From contig CADCCF010000005.1 of the NCBI GenBank assembly GCA_902799835.1, forward strand, positions 124,001 to 188,000: 64,000 nt of DNA. The letters run 5' to 3'. Position numbers and translations under genes: made by a program. The notes beneath the pieces were generated by a model that searched no databases, had not been told where the DNA came from, and was given only the letters and a program-made list of their open reading frames with translations. Below, one piece after another: positions 33,251 through 42,668 of the stretch (positions are counted from its first letter, which is position 1; each line of letters opens with the position of its first letter). Source of the stretch: an uncultured Pseudomonadota bacterium. Lineage in GTDB: Bacteria; Pseudomonadota; Alphaproteobacteria; RF32; CAG-239.

Positions 33251-34189
33251 ATGACTGATGAAAACAATTCCAATCAAACATCCAATCCTGATTCTAATTC
33301 AACAACAGCCGATTTGACTCAGGCTTTTTCTAATACCGGTTTAACCAGTAAAAGTGAAGAAAAAAGCGGAAAGAGGTCTTTGCTTTCGCGTGTTTTTGGT
33401 CGTAGAAAAGATAAAAAGGACAACCCGAAGAAGAAAAAATCTCGCATGAAAAAAATGATGGGCAAGATGTTGATCGTCTTAGGTAAAGTTGTCAAAGTCG
33501 GCGGTAAAATGCTAAAAGGCATGGGTAAAGCCTTAAAAGCAGTAGCAAAAGCACTTAAGGCAGCAGCAAAAGCTCTTAAAGCAGCAGCTAATGCGGTAAG
33601 ATCAATTCCATATGTCGGACCTGCTTTAGCAATTCCTTTGGATGTTGCAGCAATGACGCTTGATATTACAGCTAAAGGGCTTGAAGCCGCAGGAAAAGCA
33701 TTGGAAAAAGTTGGTAATTTGCTTGAAAAGCTTGGTGATAAAATGGTTAAAAAAGGTCAGCAGATGGTTCGATCGGCTGATGGTAATGCTAATGCCGGTA
33801 ATGCAATGGAACAAGCCAATTCTGCTTCCCAAGAAGCAACCAACAGTAATAATGGTCGCGAGGGCGGCGAGGGAAATGACAACGGCGGTAAGGACAACCA
33901 AGAACAAAAAGATGGTAAAAAGGGCTCAATTTTGGAAACCTTAATGAATATGTATATGGTTAGTCAAATGGTAAAATCATTCGGCGGTAAAAGCCGTAAA
34001 GATGACCAAAATAACAATAATAATCAGCAACAAGGCAATTCTAACCAGCAACAGCCTCAATCTATGGAGGCAGCATTTGGCGGTCAAAGTCGTAAAGATG
34101 CTCCGCAACAATCCTCCACTCCGCAGATACAACCAAGTCAGCAACCTCAGGTTAATCCGGCGATGGTGAAAGGTGGCAGTAGAGAATAA
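33251..34189 (+). CDS. Lys/Ala-rich amphipathic-repeat protein (312 aa)
   Basis: Unknown. A disordered Asn/Ser/Thr N-terminus is followed by a very basic stretch (~40-70). Near-heptad repeats of the form A-K-A-L-K-A-A come next (about 85-115), then the hydrophobic segment YVGPALAIPLDVAAMTLDI. The C-terminal half is Asn/Gln/Gly-rich, with two copies of FGG(K/Q)SRKD. There is no signal peptide. GGAG lies 9 bases before the ATG at 33251, which is preferred to the ATG at 33245. It could bind nucleic acid or membranes, or be exported without a Sec signal, and the sequence does not decide. It is closed by a strong terminator and followed by another charged hypothetical gene. Confidence 0.65.
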   Translation: MTDENNSNQTSNPDSNSTTADLTQAFSNTGLTSKSEEKSGKRSLLSRVFGRRKDKKDNPKKKKSRMKKMMGKMLIVLGKVVKVGGKMLKGMGKALKAVAKALKAAAKALKAAANAVRSIPYVGPALAIPLDVAAMTLDITAKGLEAAGKALEKVGNLLEKLGDKMVKKGQQMVRSADGNANAGNAMEQANSASQEATNSNNGREGGEGNDNGGKDNQEQKDGKKGSILETLMNMYMVSQMVKSFGGKSRKDDQNNNNNQQQGNSNQQQPQSMEAAFGGQSRKDAPQQSSTPQIQPSQQPQVNPAMVKGGSRE

Positions 34190-34202
34190 AGGTTAAACAA
34201 CT

Positions 34203-34239
34203 AAAAAGCGTTGCAATTGATTGTTGCAACGCTTTTTTA
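34203..34239 (+). terminator. Intrinsic terminator
   Basis: A 14-bp perfect stem (34203-34216 with 34224-34237), loop TTGATTG, T tract. Confidence 0.92.
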
Positions 34240-34299
34240 TTGAAAACATGATGATTTTGTAGTATAATACTTAACAAGTAGAGTAATGGGAGAATCGAA

Positions 34300-34710
34300 A
34301 TGGCTATCGGTGAGCGTAAACGTGAAGGACCTAATGACAAGGGACGCCCTTTCAGTAAAGAAGAGCTGGCATTAAATAGTGACTTATTTGGTTCCAATGA
34401 CGACAAGCCAAATGATAATACCAAGCCAGAAGAATTATATAATCAGCTACAAAAATCAAAAGAATTAATGAGAGACCATAAAAAATCATATCAAAATATG
34501 AAAGCTGAAACCAATCCCGAAAAATATGAACAGCAACAGGAAACTAAAAAGCGTATAGAAGAATATGCCAAATTGATTGCTGAATTACGTGGCCGGTTAA
34601 AAACTGAAAAGCATCGCGAAGATGCAAAACGGCAAAATCGTCGCAACAAACAACGTAACCCTAACCAAGATCGCGGTTATTCCAGAGATTTAGCCAATAG
34701 CGGACGTTAA
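34300..34710 (+). CDS. Charged coiled-coil hypothetical protein (136 aa)
   Basis: Unknown. It is highly charged, with Glu/Lys/Gln heptads across ~45-105 (LYNQLQKSKELMRDHKKSYQ and RIEEYAKLIAELRGRLK) and a basic Arg/Asn/Gln tail. The N-terminus is disordered. GGGAGAA precedes the ATG. It lies downstream of the Lys/Ala-rich gene but beyond a terminator, so joint transcription is doubtful. The last 4 bases overlap the convergent HD-domain gene. Confidence 0.6.
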   Translation: MAIGERKREGPNDKGRPFSKEELALNSDLFGSNDDKPNDNTKPEELYNQLQKSKELMRDHKKSYQNMKAETNPEKYEQQQETKKRIEEYAKLIAELRGRLKTEKHREDAKRQNRRNKQRNPNQDRGYSRDLANSGR

Positions 34711-35489
34711 TTGCCAACTGTGTGATAGAACAGATTTTCTCTTAACAGCGCCAAATCTTCTTCTGAGCCTCCATGTTGTAATATGGTTTTTATTCCGATA
34801 TTTATGAAATCAATTTCTTGCAGTCTTTTAACAGTTGTAGCATAATATATATCATTGGTCCATGAGAGTAATGACGCAAAACCGTCAGAGGCTGTTTTAA
34901 TATTGCTATAATTTACGGTAAGTTTATTCAATAAATCTTGTTTTATGGGTTCAGACAATACTCCATCCGGATCTTTACCCAATCGATCAATTCCATAATA
35001 GACAAAGCATTTAATGTTTTCCAGTTTATCGGCATCGCGTAGCAATTTTGCCATGATGGCAGCCTGCTGCTTTTCTTTATCAGGCAACGCCATATAAAGA
35101 GGATTTTCGTAGTTAATTTCCTTGCGGTTATGTTCATAAATGGCAAACAATAACCTTTTATCGCCAAAATATGGCATATCTTGCAACATTTTAACTGCTT
35201 CAGCCCCATGATCAAAAACTTTGTTTGATAGATGTTTGCCATCTTTGTGCTGATAAAATCGTCCCAAATCATGCAGAATTCCGGCAATTTCAACCAAACG
35301 ACGCTCCTGTGGCGTAAACAGCTCATAAATTGTTTTTTCGTTTTGAAAAATATCCATAATATCATGCGCCACGCCAAAGGTGTGCTTCAATTTGTGAATC
35401 AACCATACTCTAACCTCCGGTGAGGCATTACCGATAAATTTACCATATGCTTCACCAATAAGTTCAGTTGCCCGATATATATTTTCCAT
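34707..35489 (-). CDS. HD-domain phosphohydrolase
   Basis: Predicted metal-dependent phosphohydrolase acting on nucleotides or related phosphates. The HD motif is AGILHDLGRF, with other ligands in KHTFGVAHDI, DHGAEAV and LLRDADKLENI. It is 260 residues and cytoplasmic. The ATG at 35489 is chosen because TAGGAGA lies upstream, and the preceding in-frame codon is a TTG. Substrate is unknown. It converges on the coiled-coil gene. Confidence 0.85.
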   Translation of the reverse strand: MENIYRATELIGEAYGKFIGNASPEVRVWLIHKLKHTFGVAHDIMDIFQNEKTIYELFTPQERRLVEIAGILHDLGRFYQHKDGKHLSNKVFDHGAEAVKMLQDMPYFGDKRLLFAIYEHNRKEINYENPLYMALPDKEKQQAAIMAKLLRDADKLENIKCFVYYGIDRLGKDPDGVLSEPIKQDLLNKLTVNYSNIKTASDGFASLLSWTNDIYYATTVKRLQEIDFINIGIKTILQHGGSEEDLALLRENLFYHTVGN

Positions 35490-35553
35490 CAAAAAATCTC
35501 CTATAACAGCGAAAAATTATAGGAGATAAGAGTTAAAAATAGTTTAAGCGAGA

Positions 35554-36420
35554 TTATAAATCAAACATATTGACATAACCCAGTGATACACCGACTAACA
35601 CATTGTCACCATATTTTTCGGCACCTCTGGCTTTGGCGCGGAAATATTGTACAAACGGCGACAATTTGAAATTGTTTTTCAACTCAACATCCATTCTGGC
35701 CATACCACTCAACTCATCCTTAAAATCGGTAGGATTATAACGACTAAAAGCAAAATAACGGCGATAGTAACCCTCCAGCTTAAAGTCCACTCCGTCACGC
35801 AAGTTGTATTTCCATCTGCCGCCGACCTCAGCCGCGGTTTTTTGGATATCTTCATCATAGGTCATATCCCAATCCTGTACCAGAGCTGCATACATATCAT
35901 CGAAATACGTTCCATTAAGGGCTTTGATACCGGCTTTGCCACGGATTACTTTAGTGCGAGGGGCATCATCATTTTTGGTAAATTCGGTTTGATAACCGAT
36001 GTTGGCAAAAGGTCCGACATCAGCTTCATCCCATTTCCACATTTTTTCGGTATAATCCGTGGAAATTAAAACTTTATCGGCATTTTCGGTTTTGCTTTTT
36101 TCACCATCAACCGGTTTTAAGGTTGTTTTACCATATTCGGCATAGATTCCGTTATCCCAACGCGAACTGGCAGTTTCATGTTCCAAAACAAAATCTAACA
36201 CCCCCTTAATAACCTCTTCACCATCTGCACTCAATTTAGAATTGGGAGAATCTTTATATTCTTCAGCATTGCCGACACTGGTCGATGAAACATCTAAAGC
36301 CACTCTGCGAAAATTGGCACGCCATTCTGATTTTTGCACATCATTGCTTTCTTGGCCATAAGCCGGCAAAGCTGCCAATAAAGCCACACTCAAAAATAGA
36401 TTAAATTTACGTAATTTCAT
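35554..36420 (-). CDS. Outer-membrane beta-barrel protein (288 aa)
   Basis: A signal peptide (MKLRKFNLFLSVALLAALPAYG) is followed by many alternating-polarity strands rich in Tyr/Asp/Lys (RWKYNLRDGVDFKLEGYYRRYFAF and NFKLSPFVQYFRAKARG). The protein ends in a short strand with C-terminal F-D-L, as in outer-membrane barrels. The start at 36420 is taken because it gives the signal peptide and has AAAGGT upstream. In-frame start codons further 5' add a basic stretch without support. Transport or structural role unknown. Confidence 0.72.
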   Translation of the reverse strand: MKLRKFNLFLSVALLAALPAYGQESNDVQKSEWRANFRRVALDVSSTSVGNAEEYKDSPNSKLSADGEEVIKGVLDFVLEHETASSRWDNGIYAEYGKTTLKPVDGEKSKTENADKVLISTDYTEKMWKWDEADVGPFANIGYQTEFTKNDDAPRTKVIRGKAGIKALNGTYFDDMYAALVQDWDMTYDEDIQKTAAEVGGRWKYNLRDGVDFKLEGYYRRYFAFSRYNPTDFKDELSGMARMDVELKNNFKLSPFVQYFRAKARGAEKYGDNVLVGVSLGYVNMFDL

Positions 36421-36550
36421 GATAGTAACCTTTAATATTAGTTCTGTTAATATTATTTTTTTATTCTTAAAGCCGCTTTTTGGCAACATAATAAAAAAAC
36501 TGTTGTGTATAGTAACCTAATTTTAAGGAAACCGGATTTAAGCTCTGCTC

Positions 36551-37057
36551 ATGACATACTTGATTGTTGGCAATATTTTATCGTTTATCGGGGTGGTGTT
36601 CTTAGCCTTGAGTTCGATAGTTTTGGATAAAAAACGGACAGTTTTTTATCAGATTTTTGATTGCCTTTTTTGCACACTTTCTAACATTGCATTAGGGGGA
36701 TTTTCCGGCGCGGTAGTAACTTTAGCCTCTATGCTGCGTAATGCTCTGGTTTATTTTGATAAAAATACGCACAAAATAACGATTATTATTGCTTTGGTTA
36801 TGACAATCGTTGGGGTTTTAGTTAATCGGCATGGAATTATCGGTTGGTTGCCGATTATTGCCAGTATTCAATATACTTTATGGTTAGGTTGGGGGTTTAC
36901 CAGTAATAAAAGCGTCAAATTAGCTCTTGCTATCAATTTAGCTATTTGGGCGGTTTATGATGCAGTGATTATGGCTTTTCCGGCTTTGATTGCAGATTTG
37001 ATAATTTTTGTGTTGAGTGTCTTTGGCTATTATCGCTCCTGTAGGATAGAAAAATAA
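36551..37057 (+). CDS. YgjV-family inner-membrane protein
   Basis: Small polytopic membrane protein (168 residues, about six helices) matching the YgjV (bacterial inner membrane protein) family. Support comes from GNILSFIGVVFLALSSIV, the cytosolic KKRTVFYQIFDCLFC and IGWLPIIASIQYTLWLG. Function is unknown in the family. There is no strong Shine-Dalgarno. It is followed 60 bases later by the CDF exporter in the same direction. Confidence 0.82.
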   Translation: MTYLIVGNILSFIGVVFLALSSIVLDKKRTVFYQIFDCLFCTLSNIALGGFSGAVVTLASMLRNALVYFDKNTHKITIIIALVMTIVGVLVNRHGIIGWLPIIASIQYTLWLGWGFTSNKSVKLALAINLAIWAVYDAVIMAFPALIADLIIFVLSVFGYYRSCRIEK

Positions 37058-37117
37058 ATTCGGTTGACTTTTGAGCTTATCATCCTTACAACAAGAATAG
37101 ATAAGGAGATTTAATCA

Positions 37118-38002
37118 ATGCACGAACACCATCATCATGAAGTATCAGCCAAAACGGTCAGCATGCTGCTGATATCGTTTATTATCAATATGTTTTTGAG
37201 TTTGGTAGAGTTTGTCGGTGGTATAATCTCCGGCAGTATTGCTTTAATCGGTGATGCTTTGCACAATACTTCTGATGCCTTATCAATTCTGGTGGCGGTA
37301 ATCGCTTTTAAGATTGGTGCCAAAAAAGCTGATGCCAAATATACGTATGGGTTTAAGCGCGCTGAAGTTATCGGCGGATTTATTAATTTGATTTTGTTAT
37401 TCATATCCGGTTGCTATTTAGCCATTGAAGGAATTGAACGATTGATTACCCCTGAACAAATTGATGGCAAAATGATTATCATTATCTCGATTTTGGCTTT
37501 GATTATTGATGTAGCCACTGCTAAAATTTCCCACCATGGTGCACACCACAGCCATAATATGAAAATGGTATTTGTACATAATTTGGCTGATGCATTCGGC
37601 TCAATCGGTGTTATATTATCAGGAATTTGCGTTATGCTGTGGGGAATTTATCGCGTTGATGGAGTGATAGCTTTAATTATCGCTACTTATATGATATGGC
37701 AAGCAGTTGTGTCTTTCAAGCCGATTGTCAATGTATTGATGAATGCGGCACCCGAATCAATAGATTTGGAAGAAGTAAAAAAAACAATTGCTAAGATTAA
37801 AGGGGTAAAAGATGTACATCACTTGCATTTATGGTGCATTGATGAGCATGAAACAGCCTTGGAGTGTCATGTTGTATCTGAGGACATGGTGGTTGCCCAA
37901 AAAATTGCTAAAAAACTGGATGAAAAATTTGCTATTGAGCATTGCAATGTTCAGGTAGAAACTAAGGAAAAATGTTGTAAATGCTCTTGCTGTGATGATT
38001 AA
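37118..38002 (+). CDS. Cation diffusion facilitator (CzcD/ZitB-type zinc exporter)
   Basis: Inner-membrane proton-coupled exporter of Zn2+ or a similar metal. It has six transmembrane helices. Helix II has GDALHNTSDA and helix V has HNLADAFGS, together forming the HxxxD/HxxxD transport site. A His-rich loop (ISHHGAHHSHN) precedes helix V, and the N-terminus is MHEHHHHE. The C-terminal cytoplasmic domain (~205-280) ends with an unusual Cys cluster, CCKCSCC. At 294 residues it is full length. AAGGAG lies before the ATG. Confidence 0.94.
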   Translation: MHEHHHHEVSAKTVSMLLISFIINMFLSLVEFVGGIISGSIALIGDALHNTSDALSILVAVIAFKIGAKKADAKYTYGFKRAEVIGGFINLILLFISGCYLAIEGIERLITPEQIDGKMIIIISILALIIDVATAKISHHGAHHSHNMKMVFVHNLADAFGSIGVILSGICVMLWGIYRVDGVIALIIATYMIWQAVVSFKPIVNVLMNAAPESIDLEEVKKTIAKIKGVKDVHHLHLWCIDEHETALECHVVSEDMVVAQKIAKKLDEKFAIEHCNVQVETKEKCCKCSCCDD

Positions 38003-38035
38003 ATGTAAAAAACTCACAAAAAATAAAATTTTTGC

Positions 38036-38064
38036 TTGCCAAGAGATTTTTTTTGTTTTATAAG
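38036..38064 (+). promoter_or_regulatory. Promoter of tRNA-Phe
   Basis: TTGCCA (38036-38041), 17 bases, TATAAG (38059-38064), 20 bases before the tRNA. Confidence 0.65.
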
Positions 38065-38084
38065 GGCGAAGTCAACTGGAAAAT

Positions 38085-38160
<76 letters not shown>

Positions 38161-38162
38161 TT

Positions 38163-38193
38163 AAAAATCCCGCCTATCAAGGCGGGTTTTTTA
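38163..38193 (+). terminator. Intrinsic terminator after tRNA-Phe
   Basis: AAAATCCCGCC pairs with GGCGGGTTTT around TATCAA, then T residues. Confidence 0.92.
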
Positions 38194-38237
38194 TAGGGTA
38201 ATATGGAAATGTGTGGTATTCGTCGCAAAATTTGCTG

Positions 38238-39416
38238 TTATTTCATCTTAATTGCTGATTTAGCACAAACATGCGAGCAAAGCGAACAACCAACGCATAA
38301 ATCTTTGTTTACGGTAATATGCCCGTCAACCAATGATAAAGCACTATGTTCCGATTCATCACAAATAGTAACACATTTGCCGCATTTAACGCATATGTTG
38401 TCGTCAACCCAAGGATAAACTAGCTTTTGTTTGTTGAGTTTTTCGTGAGTTGAAAGATTGGCAATAGCGCGGTTTTTCAAATCTTCCGGACTGTTTAATC
38501 CTTTGCTTTCCAAATAGTTGAGCAAACCTTTTTTCATAGCACCGATAATGCCATATCCGTTAATCATAACCTCGGTGCAAACCTGAACCACATCAGCTCC
38601 GACGCACATAAATTCGGCAGCATCACGCCAGTTTGAAATTCCGCCTGTTCCCAAAATAGGCAAATTGCTGTTCTGCCTGATTTGAGCAACACAACGCAAT
38701 CCGATAGGTTTTACCGCCATACCGGAATATCCGCCATAAGTTGTTTTGCCATTGACATTAGGCATCGGCTCAAATGTATCCAAGTCAACACCCATCAGCG
38801 ATTGTACGGTATTAATCGCCGCTAGGCCATCAGCACCGGCATCTTCAACCGCTTTGGCAATTTCTGCAATATTGGTTACATTAGGTGACAACTTAACAAA
38901 AACAGGCTTTTTAGCAACTTCCATCACCCATTTAGTTATCTTAGCTGAAATTTCAGGACAGGTTCCGATCGCCATACCGACACCTTTTTCCGGCATTCCG
39001 TGCGGACAAGAAAAATTAAGCTCAAAAGCATCTATTTTTGAAGCATTAAAGGTTTTTACCAAATTTTGCCATTCATCTTTAACAACTGGTGCCATTATGC
39101 TGGCAATTTGTACTTTGGTGGGGTGTTTTTTTCGCAGATATTCACTGCCATCAAGCCACTGTTGAACAGTTAAATGGCTTAACAACTCAATATTTTCAAA
39201 TCCGCAAACTTTGCCACCGACCTTCCATATGGCATAGCGCTGTGATGCTTCAATCATTTCCAAATCACCCGGCGTAATAGTCTTAAAAACAGCGCCGCCC
39301 CATCCCAAAGTAAAAGCTTTATCAATGCTTTCGATTTTTGCACTCGGTGGTGCCGATGCTAAAATAAAAGGGTTTTCAAAATCTATGCCTAAGACTTTAG
39401 TTGCCAAAGTTGCCAT
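38238..39416 (-). CDS. preA: NAD-dependent dihydropyrimidine dehydrogenase, catalytic subunit PreA
   Basis: Flavoprotein that reduces uracil or thymine, the first step of reductive pyrimidine breakdown, or runs in reverse. The FMN barrel of the dihydroorotate/dihydropyrimidine dehydrogenase type fills ~1-310, with NFSCPHGMPEKG near the active-site Cys and GTGGISNW in the phosphate loop. Two [4Fe-4S] ferredoxin motifs lie at the C-terminus (CVKCGKCVTIC and CVGCSLCSHVC). AAGGAACGG lies before the ATG. PreT, the usual NADH-linked partner subunit, is not adjacent and is not in the window. Confidence 0.92.
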   Translation of the reverse strand: MATLATKVLGIDFENPFILASAPPSAKIESIDKAFTLGWGGAVFKTITPGDLEMIEASQRYAIWKVGGKVCGFENIELLSHLTVQQWLDGSEYLRKKHPTKVQIASIMAPVVKDEWQNLVKTFNASKIDAFELNFSCPHGMPEKGVGMAIGTCPEISAKITKWVMEVAKKPVFVKLSPNVTNIAEIAKAVEDAGADGLAAINTVQSLMGVDLDTFEPMPNVNGKTTYGGYSGMAVKPIGLRCVAQIRQNSNLPILGTGGISNWRDAAEFMCVGADVVQVCTEVMINGYGIIGAMKKGLLNYLESKGLNSPEDLKNRAIANLSTHEKLNKQKLVYPWVDDNICVKCGKCVTICDESEHSALSLVDGHITVNKDLCVGCSLCSHVCAKSAIKMK

Positions 39417-39609
39417 TTCCCGTTCCTTTTGTCGAGTTTATAACCACATGCAATGTAAACTAATATATTTTTTTTATAAAAGCGATATTTTTTTTCACCA
39501 CATAATTATTTTTTTCTAGCAAATTTATTGTGCAAAAAAACAAGCCTTGCTTGTGCTTTTAGGAGTAATAATTTAGACTATAACCCAGTTGATTTGATTA
39601 GGAATACTG

Positions 39610-40482
39610 ATGAAAAGACGGTTAATTGCTTTTTTGTTAGGCATTTTGTTGTTGCCCATGCCGGACAGCTATGCGGTACAGTATGGCGATTTGAGCTCTA
39701 TGCGTTGGTGTCCTTGCAATCCAGATGAACAATTTGACTTAAAAGGTTCGGTAGTAATGGGACGTACGGTTATGTGTCCTTGCGATTCCATGTATGACGG
39801 CTATGGTCGAACTTTTGAAAAAGATGTCCGTAAAGTTCAGGAAAAAGTTGAGCATGCCTATGAAAATGCCCTCACATACAAGTATTACATCGGATTTGAA
39901 TACAACAAATCACAGGTAGAAACCAACAACAAGAAGAAAAATTTTAATGATGTTATTTTTTCATCGGTTCACGGCATTGAGGTCCCATCCGGCGAAATGA
40001 TTGAACACCAAGATAATATCGGTGTTGTTTTAGGTTTCAGACCACACAAGAATTTCGGTATGGAAGTTTTCTACAATCGCACCTACAGTGATAGTGAAAC
40101 CAGTAAATATGACGGGACTTCCATCAGTGATCCCAGCTATCACATGATGCACACTTATACCACTAAATACCAAGCCTTTGGTATTGATTTGGTCGGTTAT
40201 TTGCCGATTACGCAGTATTTTGATATTGTGGCGTTTATCGGTTTGGGAAAATACAAGTTTGACAACACCGCAAAATTTGAAGCCTTTTATGGTGAAGATT
40301 TGGTTTATACTAAGTCAATCAGTTTTGATGAGGATGAACTGGCTTATCGTGCCGGCGGTGGTGTGCAGTTCAATATAGCTGACGGCGTTGCCTTGCGCTT
40401 GATGTACAAATACATCAATGTTGGTAGTGACACTATTCACTATCTGCAGGAGTATTCTGCCAGTTTACGGTTTTTATTCTGA
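39610..40482 (+). CDS. Outer-membrane beta-barrel protein with CPC motifs (290 aa)
   Basis: A signal peptide (to about SYA, residue 22) is followed by a short N-terminal region with two unusual CPC pairs (WCPCNPDEQ and MCPCDS) about 22 residues apart. An 8-strand-like barrel follows (YYIGFEYNKS, FGMEVFYNRTYSD, YQAFGIDLVGYLPI, ALRLMYKYINVG) and the C-terminal residue is Phe, the outer-membrane assembly signal. It resembles OmpA/Opa-like opacity porins. TTAGGA precedes the ATG. A shorter paralogue follows 14 bases later in the same transcript. Confidence 0.75.
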   Translation: MKRRLIAFLLGILLLPMPDSYAVQYGDLSSMRWCPCNPDEQFDLKGSVVMGRTVMCPCDSMYDGYGRTFEKDVRKVQEKVEHAYENALTYKYYIGFEYNKSQVETNNKKKNFNDVIFSSVHGIEVPSGEMIEHQDNIGVVLGFRPHKNFGMEVFYNRTYSDSETSKYDGTSISDPSYHMMHTYTTKYQAFGIDLVGYLPITQYFDIVAFIGLGKYKFDNTAKFEAFYGEDLVYTKSISFDEDELAYRAGGGVQFNIADGVALRLMYKYINVGSDTIHYLQEYSASLRFLF

Positions 40483-40496
40483 TAGGTTGAATAGAA

Positions 40497-41348
40497 ATGA
40501 AAAAGAGATTGGGAACATTGAGTTTTGTGATTGGGATGGCGCTGATAGCAAGCGCTCAGGCTCAGTATTACAACAATGCTCCACAGTATAATTATAGCCA
40601 GCCGAATACTTATGGTAACCAAGGTAATAGTCAATATTCAACTTATTATACCACTCCGCGTCCGGCTTATGTTCCGCCACAATATCGGGTTTCTGATTAC
40701 AAATACGTAGCTCCGCAAAAAACCTTGCAAAATTCTATTTATGACAATCGTTTTACGGTAGGTCTTGACTACCAAATGGGATTTGCTTCGTATAAGGACA
40801 CTTCTTTTGAAGTTGAAACTCCTCTTCCCGGCGGACAGAACTACAATTCCAGTACTCGCAATTTTGATCGCCAAATTCAAGCATTGCAGCTCAATTTAGG
40901 CTGGCGTATATCCCGAAATTGGGGACTGGAAGCTTTTTATACCCATTCTTTGGATAATAAAAAGGTAAAATTTACCGATAGCTATACCGGTTATCCGCTG
41001 TTTGCCCAAGGTTCATACACCATGTATTACCGAGCCTATGGTTTGGATTTGTTAGGCTATTATCCGATTAACAGCTTTATGGAGTTCATAGCTTCAGTCG
41101 GCGTTGCAAAATATGACGCCGAAGCTAAAGTTAAAGTTTCGGTTTATGAAGATAATACTCATACTTCTATCTTGTCAAACAGCCAAGAATTTAGCGATTC
41201 GATGATTGGCTACCGAATTGGCGGTGGTTTGCAATTTTGGGTAAGTCGCCATGTCGCCTTTCGTTTGATGGGACGCTGGACACAGTTAGGCGGTGATTTT
41301 ATGAGATATATTACCGAGGTCAATGCCGGTATAAGATACTATTTCTAG
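40497..41348 (+). CDS. Outer-membrane beta-barrel protein, tandem paralogue (283 aa)
   Basis: Close in plan to the preceding gene. The signal peptide ends at SAQA-Q, and a low-complexity Tyr/Asn/Gln/Pro linker runs ~25-70. The barrel has shared segments (ISRNWGLEAFYTHS, YYRAYGLDLLGYYPINSFMEFIASVGVAKY, YRIGGGLQFWVSRHVAFRLMGRW) and a C-terminal Phe. The CPC pairs of its neighbour are absent. It is the second gene of a two-gene unit ended by a strong terminator. Confidence 0.75.
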   Translation: MKKRLGTLSFVIGMALIASAQAQYYNNAPQYNYSQPNTYGNQGNSQYSTYYTTPRPAYVPPQYRVSDYKYVAPQKTLQNSIYDNRFTVGLDYQMGFASYKDTSFEVETPLPGGQNYNSSTRNFDRQIQALQLNLGWRISRNWGLEAFYTHSLDNKKVKFTDSYTGYPLFAQGSYTMYYRAYGLDLLGYYPINSFMEFIASVGVAKYDAEAKVKVSVYEDNTHTSILSNSQEFSDSMIGYRIGGGLQFWVSRHVAFRLMGRWTQLGGDFMRYITEVNAGIRYYF

Positions 41349-41356
41349 TTTAATCA

Positions 41357-41388
41357 TAAAAAAGCCGCTTTCACAGCGGCTTTTTTGC
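41357..41388 (+). terminator. Intrinsic terminator
   Basis: AAAAAAGCCGCT (41358-41369) pairs with AGCGGCTTTTTT (41375-41386). It can also serve glyA on the minus strand. Confidence 0.92.
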
Positions 41389-41395
41389 TATTGGT

Positions 41396-42652
41396 TTAGT
41401 AAATCGGGAAGCGTTTACACAAATCAACGACTTTTTGCGCAACTTCCGTAATAACCTGTTGTTCATTATCTTTGCCGATAGCTTCAATTACATCAGCAAT
41501 CAAGTTACCGATAAGTTCAAACTCAGCTTCTTTGAAACCGCGAGTTGTACCGGCCGGAGTGCCTAGTCTGATACCTGATGTAATCTTAGGAGGTTGCGGA
41601 TCAAAAGGAATAGCGTTTTTGTTGGCAGTGATATGAGCTTTATCAAGAGCATCAGCCGTAATATCACCGGTAACATTTTTCTTGCGTAGATCAACCAGCA
41701 GCAAATGCGTATCGGTACCGCCGGAAACCAAATCCAAACCGCGTTTTTTCAAAGTTTCGCCTAAAGCTTTAGCATTTTTGACCACTTGAGCGGCATAAAC
41801 CTTGAATCCGTCGCTCAAATCTTCCTTGAAACAAACTGCCTTGGCGGCAATCACATGCTCCAACGGTCCTCCCTGAATTCCGGGAAAAACAGCCGAGTTA
41901 ATCTTTTTGGCCAAGTCTTCGCGATTGGTCAAAATCATTCCTCCGCGTGGTCCGCGCAAGGTTTTGTGGGTAGTTGTAGTAACCACATCAGCAAATTTTA
42001 ACGGGTTGGGATGAACTCCACCGGCAACCAGCCCGGCAAAATGCGCCATATCCACCATAAGATAGGCGCCAATTTTATCGGCAATCGCTCTAAACCGAGC
42101 AAAATCAATAATCCGCGGATAAGCCGAACCGCCGGCAATAATCAATTTCGGCTTGAATTCCAAAGCCAAATTCTCAACTTGTTCATAGTCAATTAAACCG
42201 GTAGCTTGTTTAACCCCGTAACAAACCGAATTGAGCCACTTACCGGAAAACGAAACTTTCGCACCATGGGTGAGGTGACCGCCGGCATCAAGACTCATGC
42301 CTAAAATAGTATCATTTGGTTGCAGAAGAGCAACATAAACCGCCATGTTAGCCTGACTGCCTGAGTGAGGTTGGACATTGACAAATTGGGCATCAAATAA
42401 TTTTTTGGCGCGTTCAATAGCCAAAGTTTCGATTCCGTCAACAAATTCACAACCATGATAATAACGTTTTGAAGGATAACCCTCGGCATACTTATTGGTC
42501 AAAATTGACCCTTGCGCTTGCAATACGGCTTTTGACACTATATTTTCCGAGGCAATCAGTTCAATTTGATTTTGTTGGCGTTTCAGTTCTTTATCAATCA
42601 AATCAGCAACTTCGGCATCTTCAATATTCAAATTTTGTGTAAAATCCATCAT
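41396..42652 (-). CDS. glyA: Serine hydroxymethyltransferase
   Basis: PLP enzyme interconverting serine and glycine and charging tetrahydrofolate with one-carbon units. The PLP-lysine motif [16 protein letters not shown] is present, along with [20 protein letters not shown] and [13 protein letters not shown]. It has 418 residues from the ATG at 42652, which has AAGGAG five bases upstream, and the family N-terminus follows. It is co-transcribed with rpiB, whose stop lies 16 bases upstream. Confidence 0.97.
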   Translation of the reverse strand: MMDFTQNLNIEDAEVADLIDKELKRQQNQIELIASENIVSKAVLQAQGSILTNKYAEGYPSKRYYHGCEFVDGIETLAIERAKKLFDAQFVNVQPHSGSQANMAVYVALLQPNDTILGMSLDAGGHLTHGAKVSFSGKWLNSVCYGVKQATGLIDYEQVENLALEFKPKLIIAGGSAYPRIIDFARFRAIADKIGAYLMVDMAHFAGLVAGGVHPNPLKFADVVTTTTHKTLRGPRGGMILTNREDLAKKINSAVFPGIQGGPLEHVIAAKAVCFKEDLSDGFKVYAAQVVKNAKALGETLKKRGLDLVSGGTDTHLLLVDLRKKNVTGDITADALDKAHITANKNAIPFDPQPPKITSGIRLGTPAGTTRGFKEAEFELIGNLIADVIEAIGKDNEQQVITEVAQKVVDLCKRFPIY

Positions 42653-42668
42653 ATGTACTCCTTTAATA

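Noticed and set aside
33500..33600. DNA tandem repeat as a separate element
   Set aside because: It is the codon-level trace of the A-K-A-L-K-A-A protein repeat and stays in frame.
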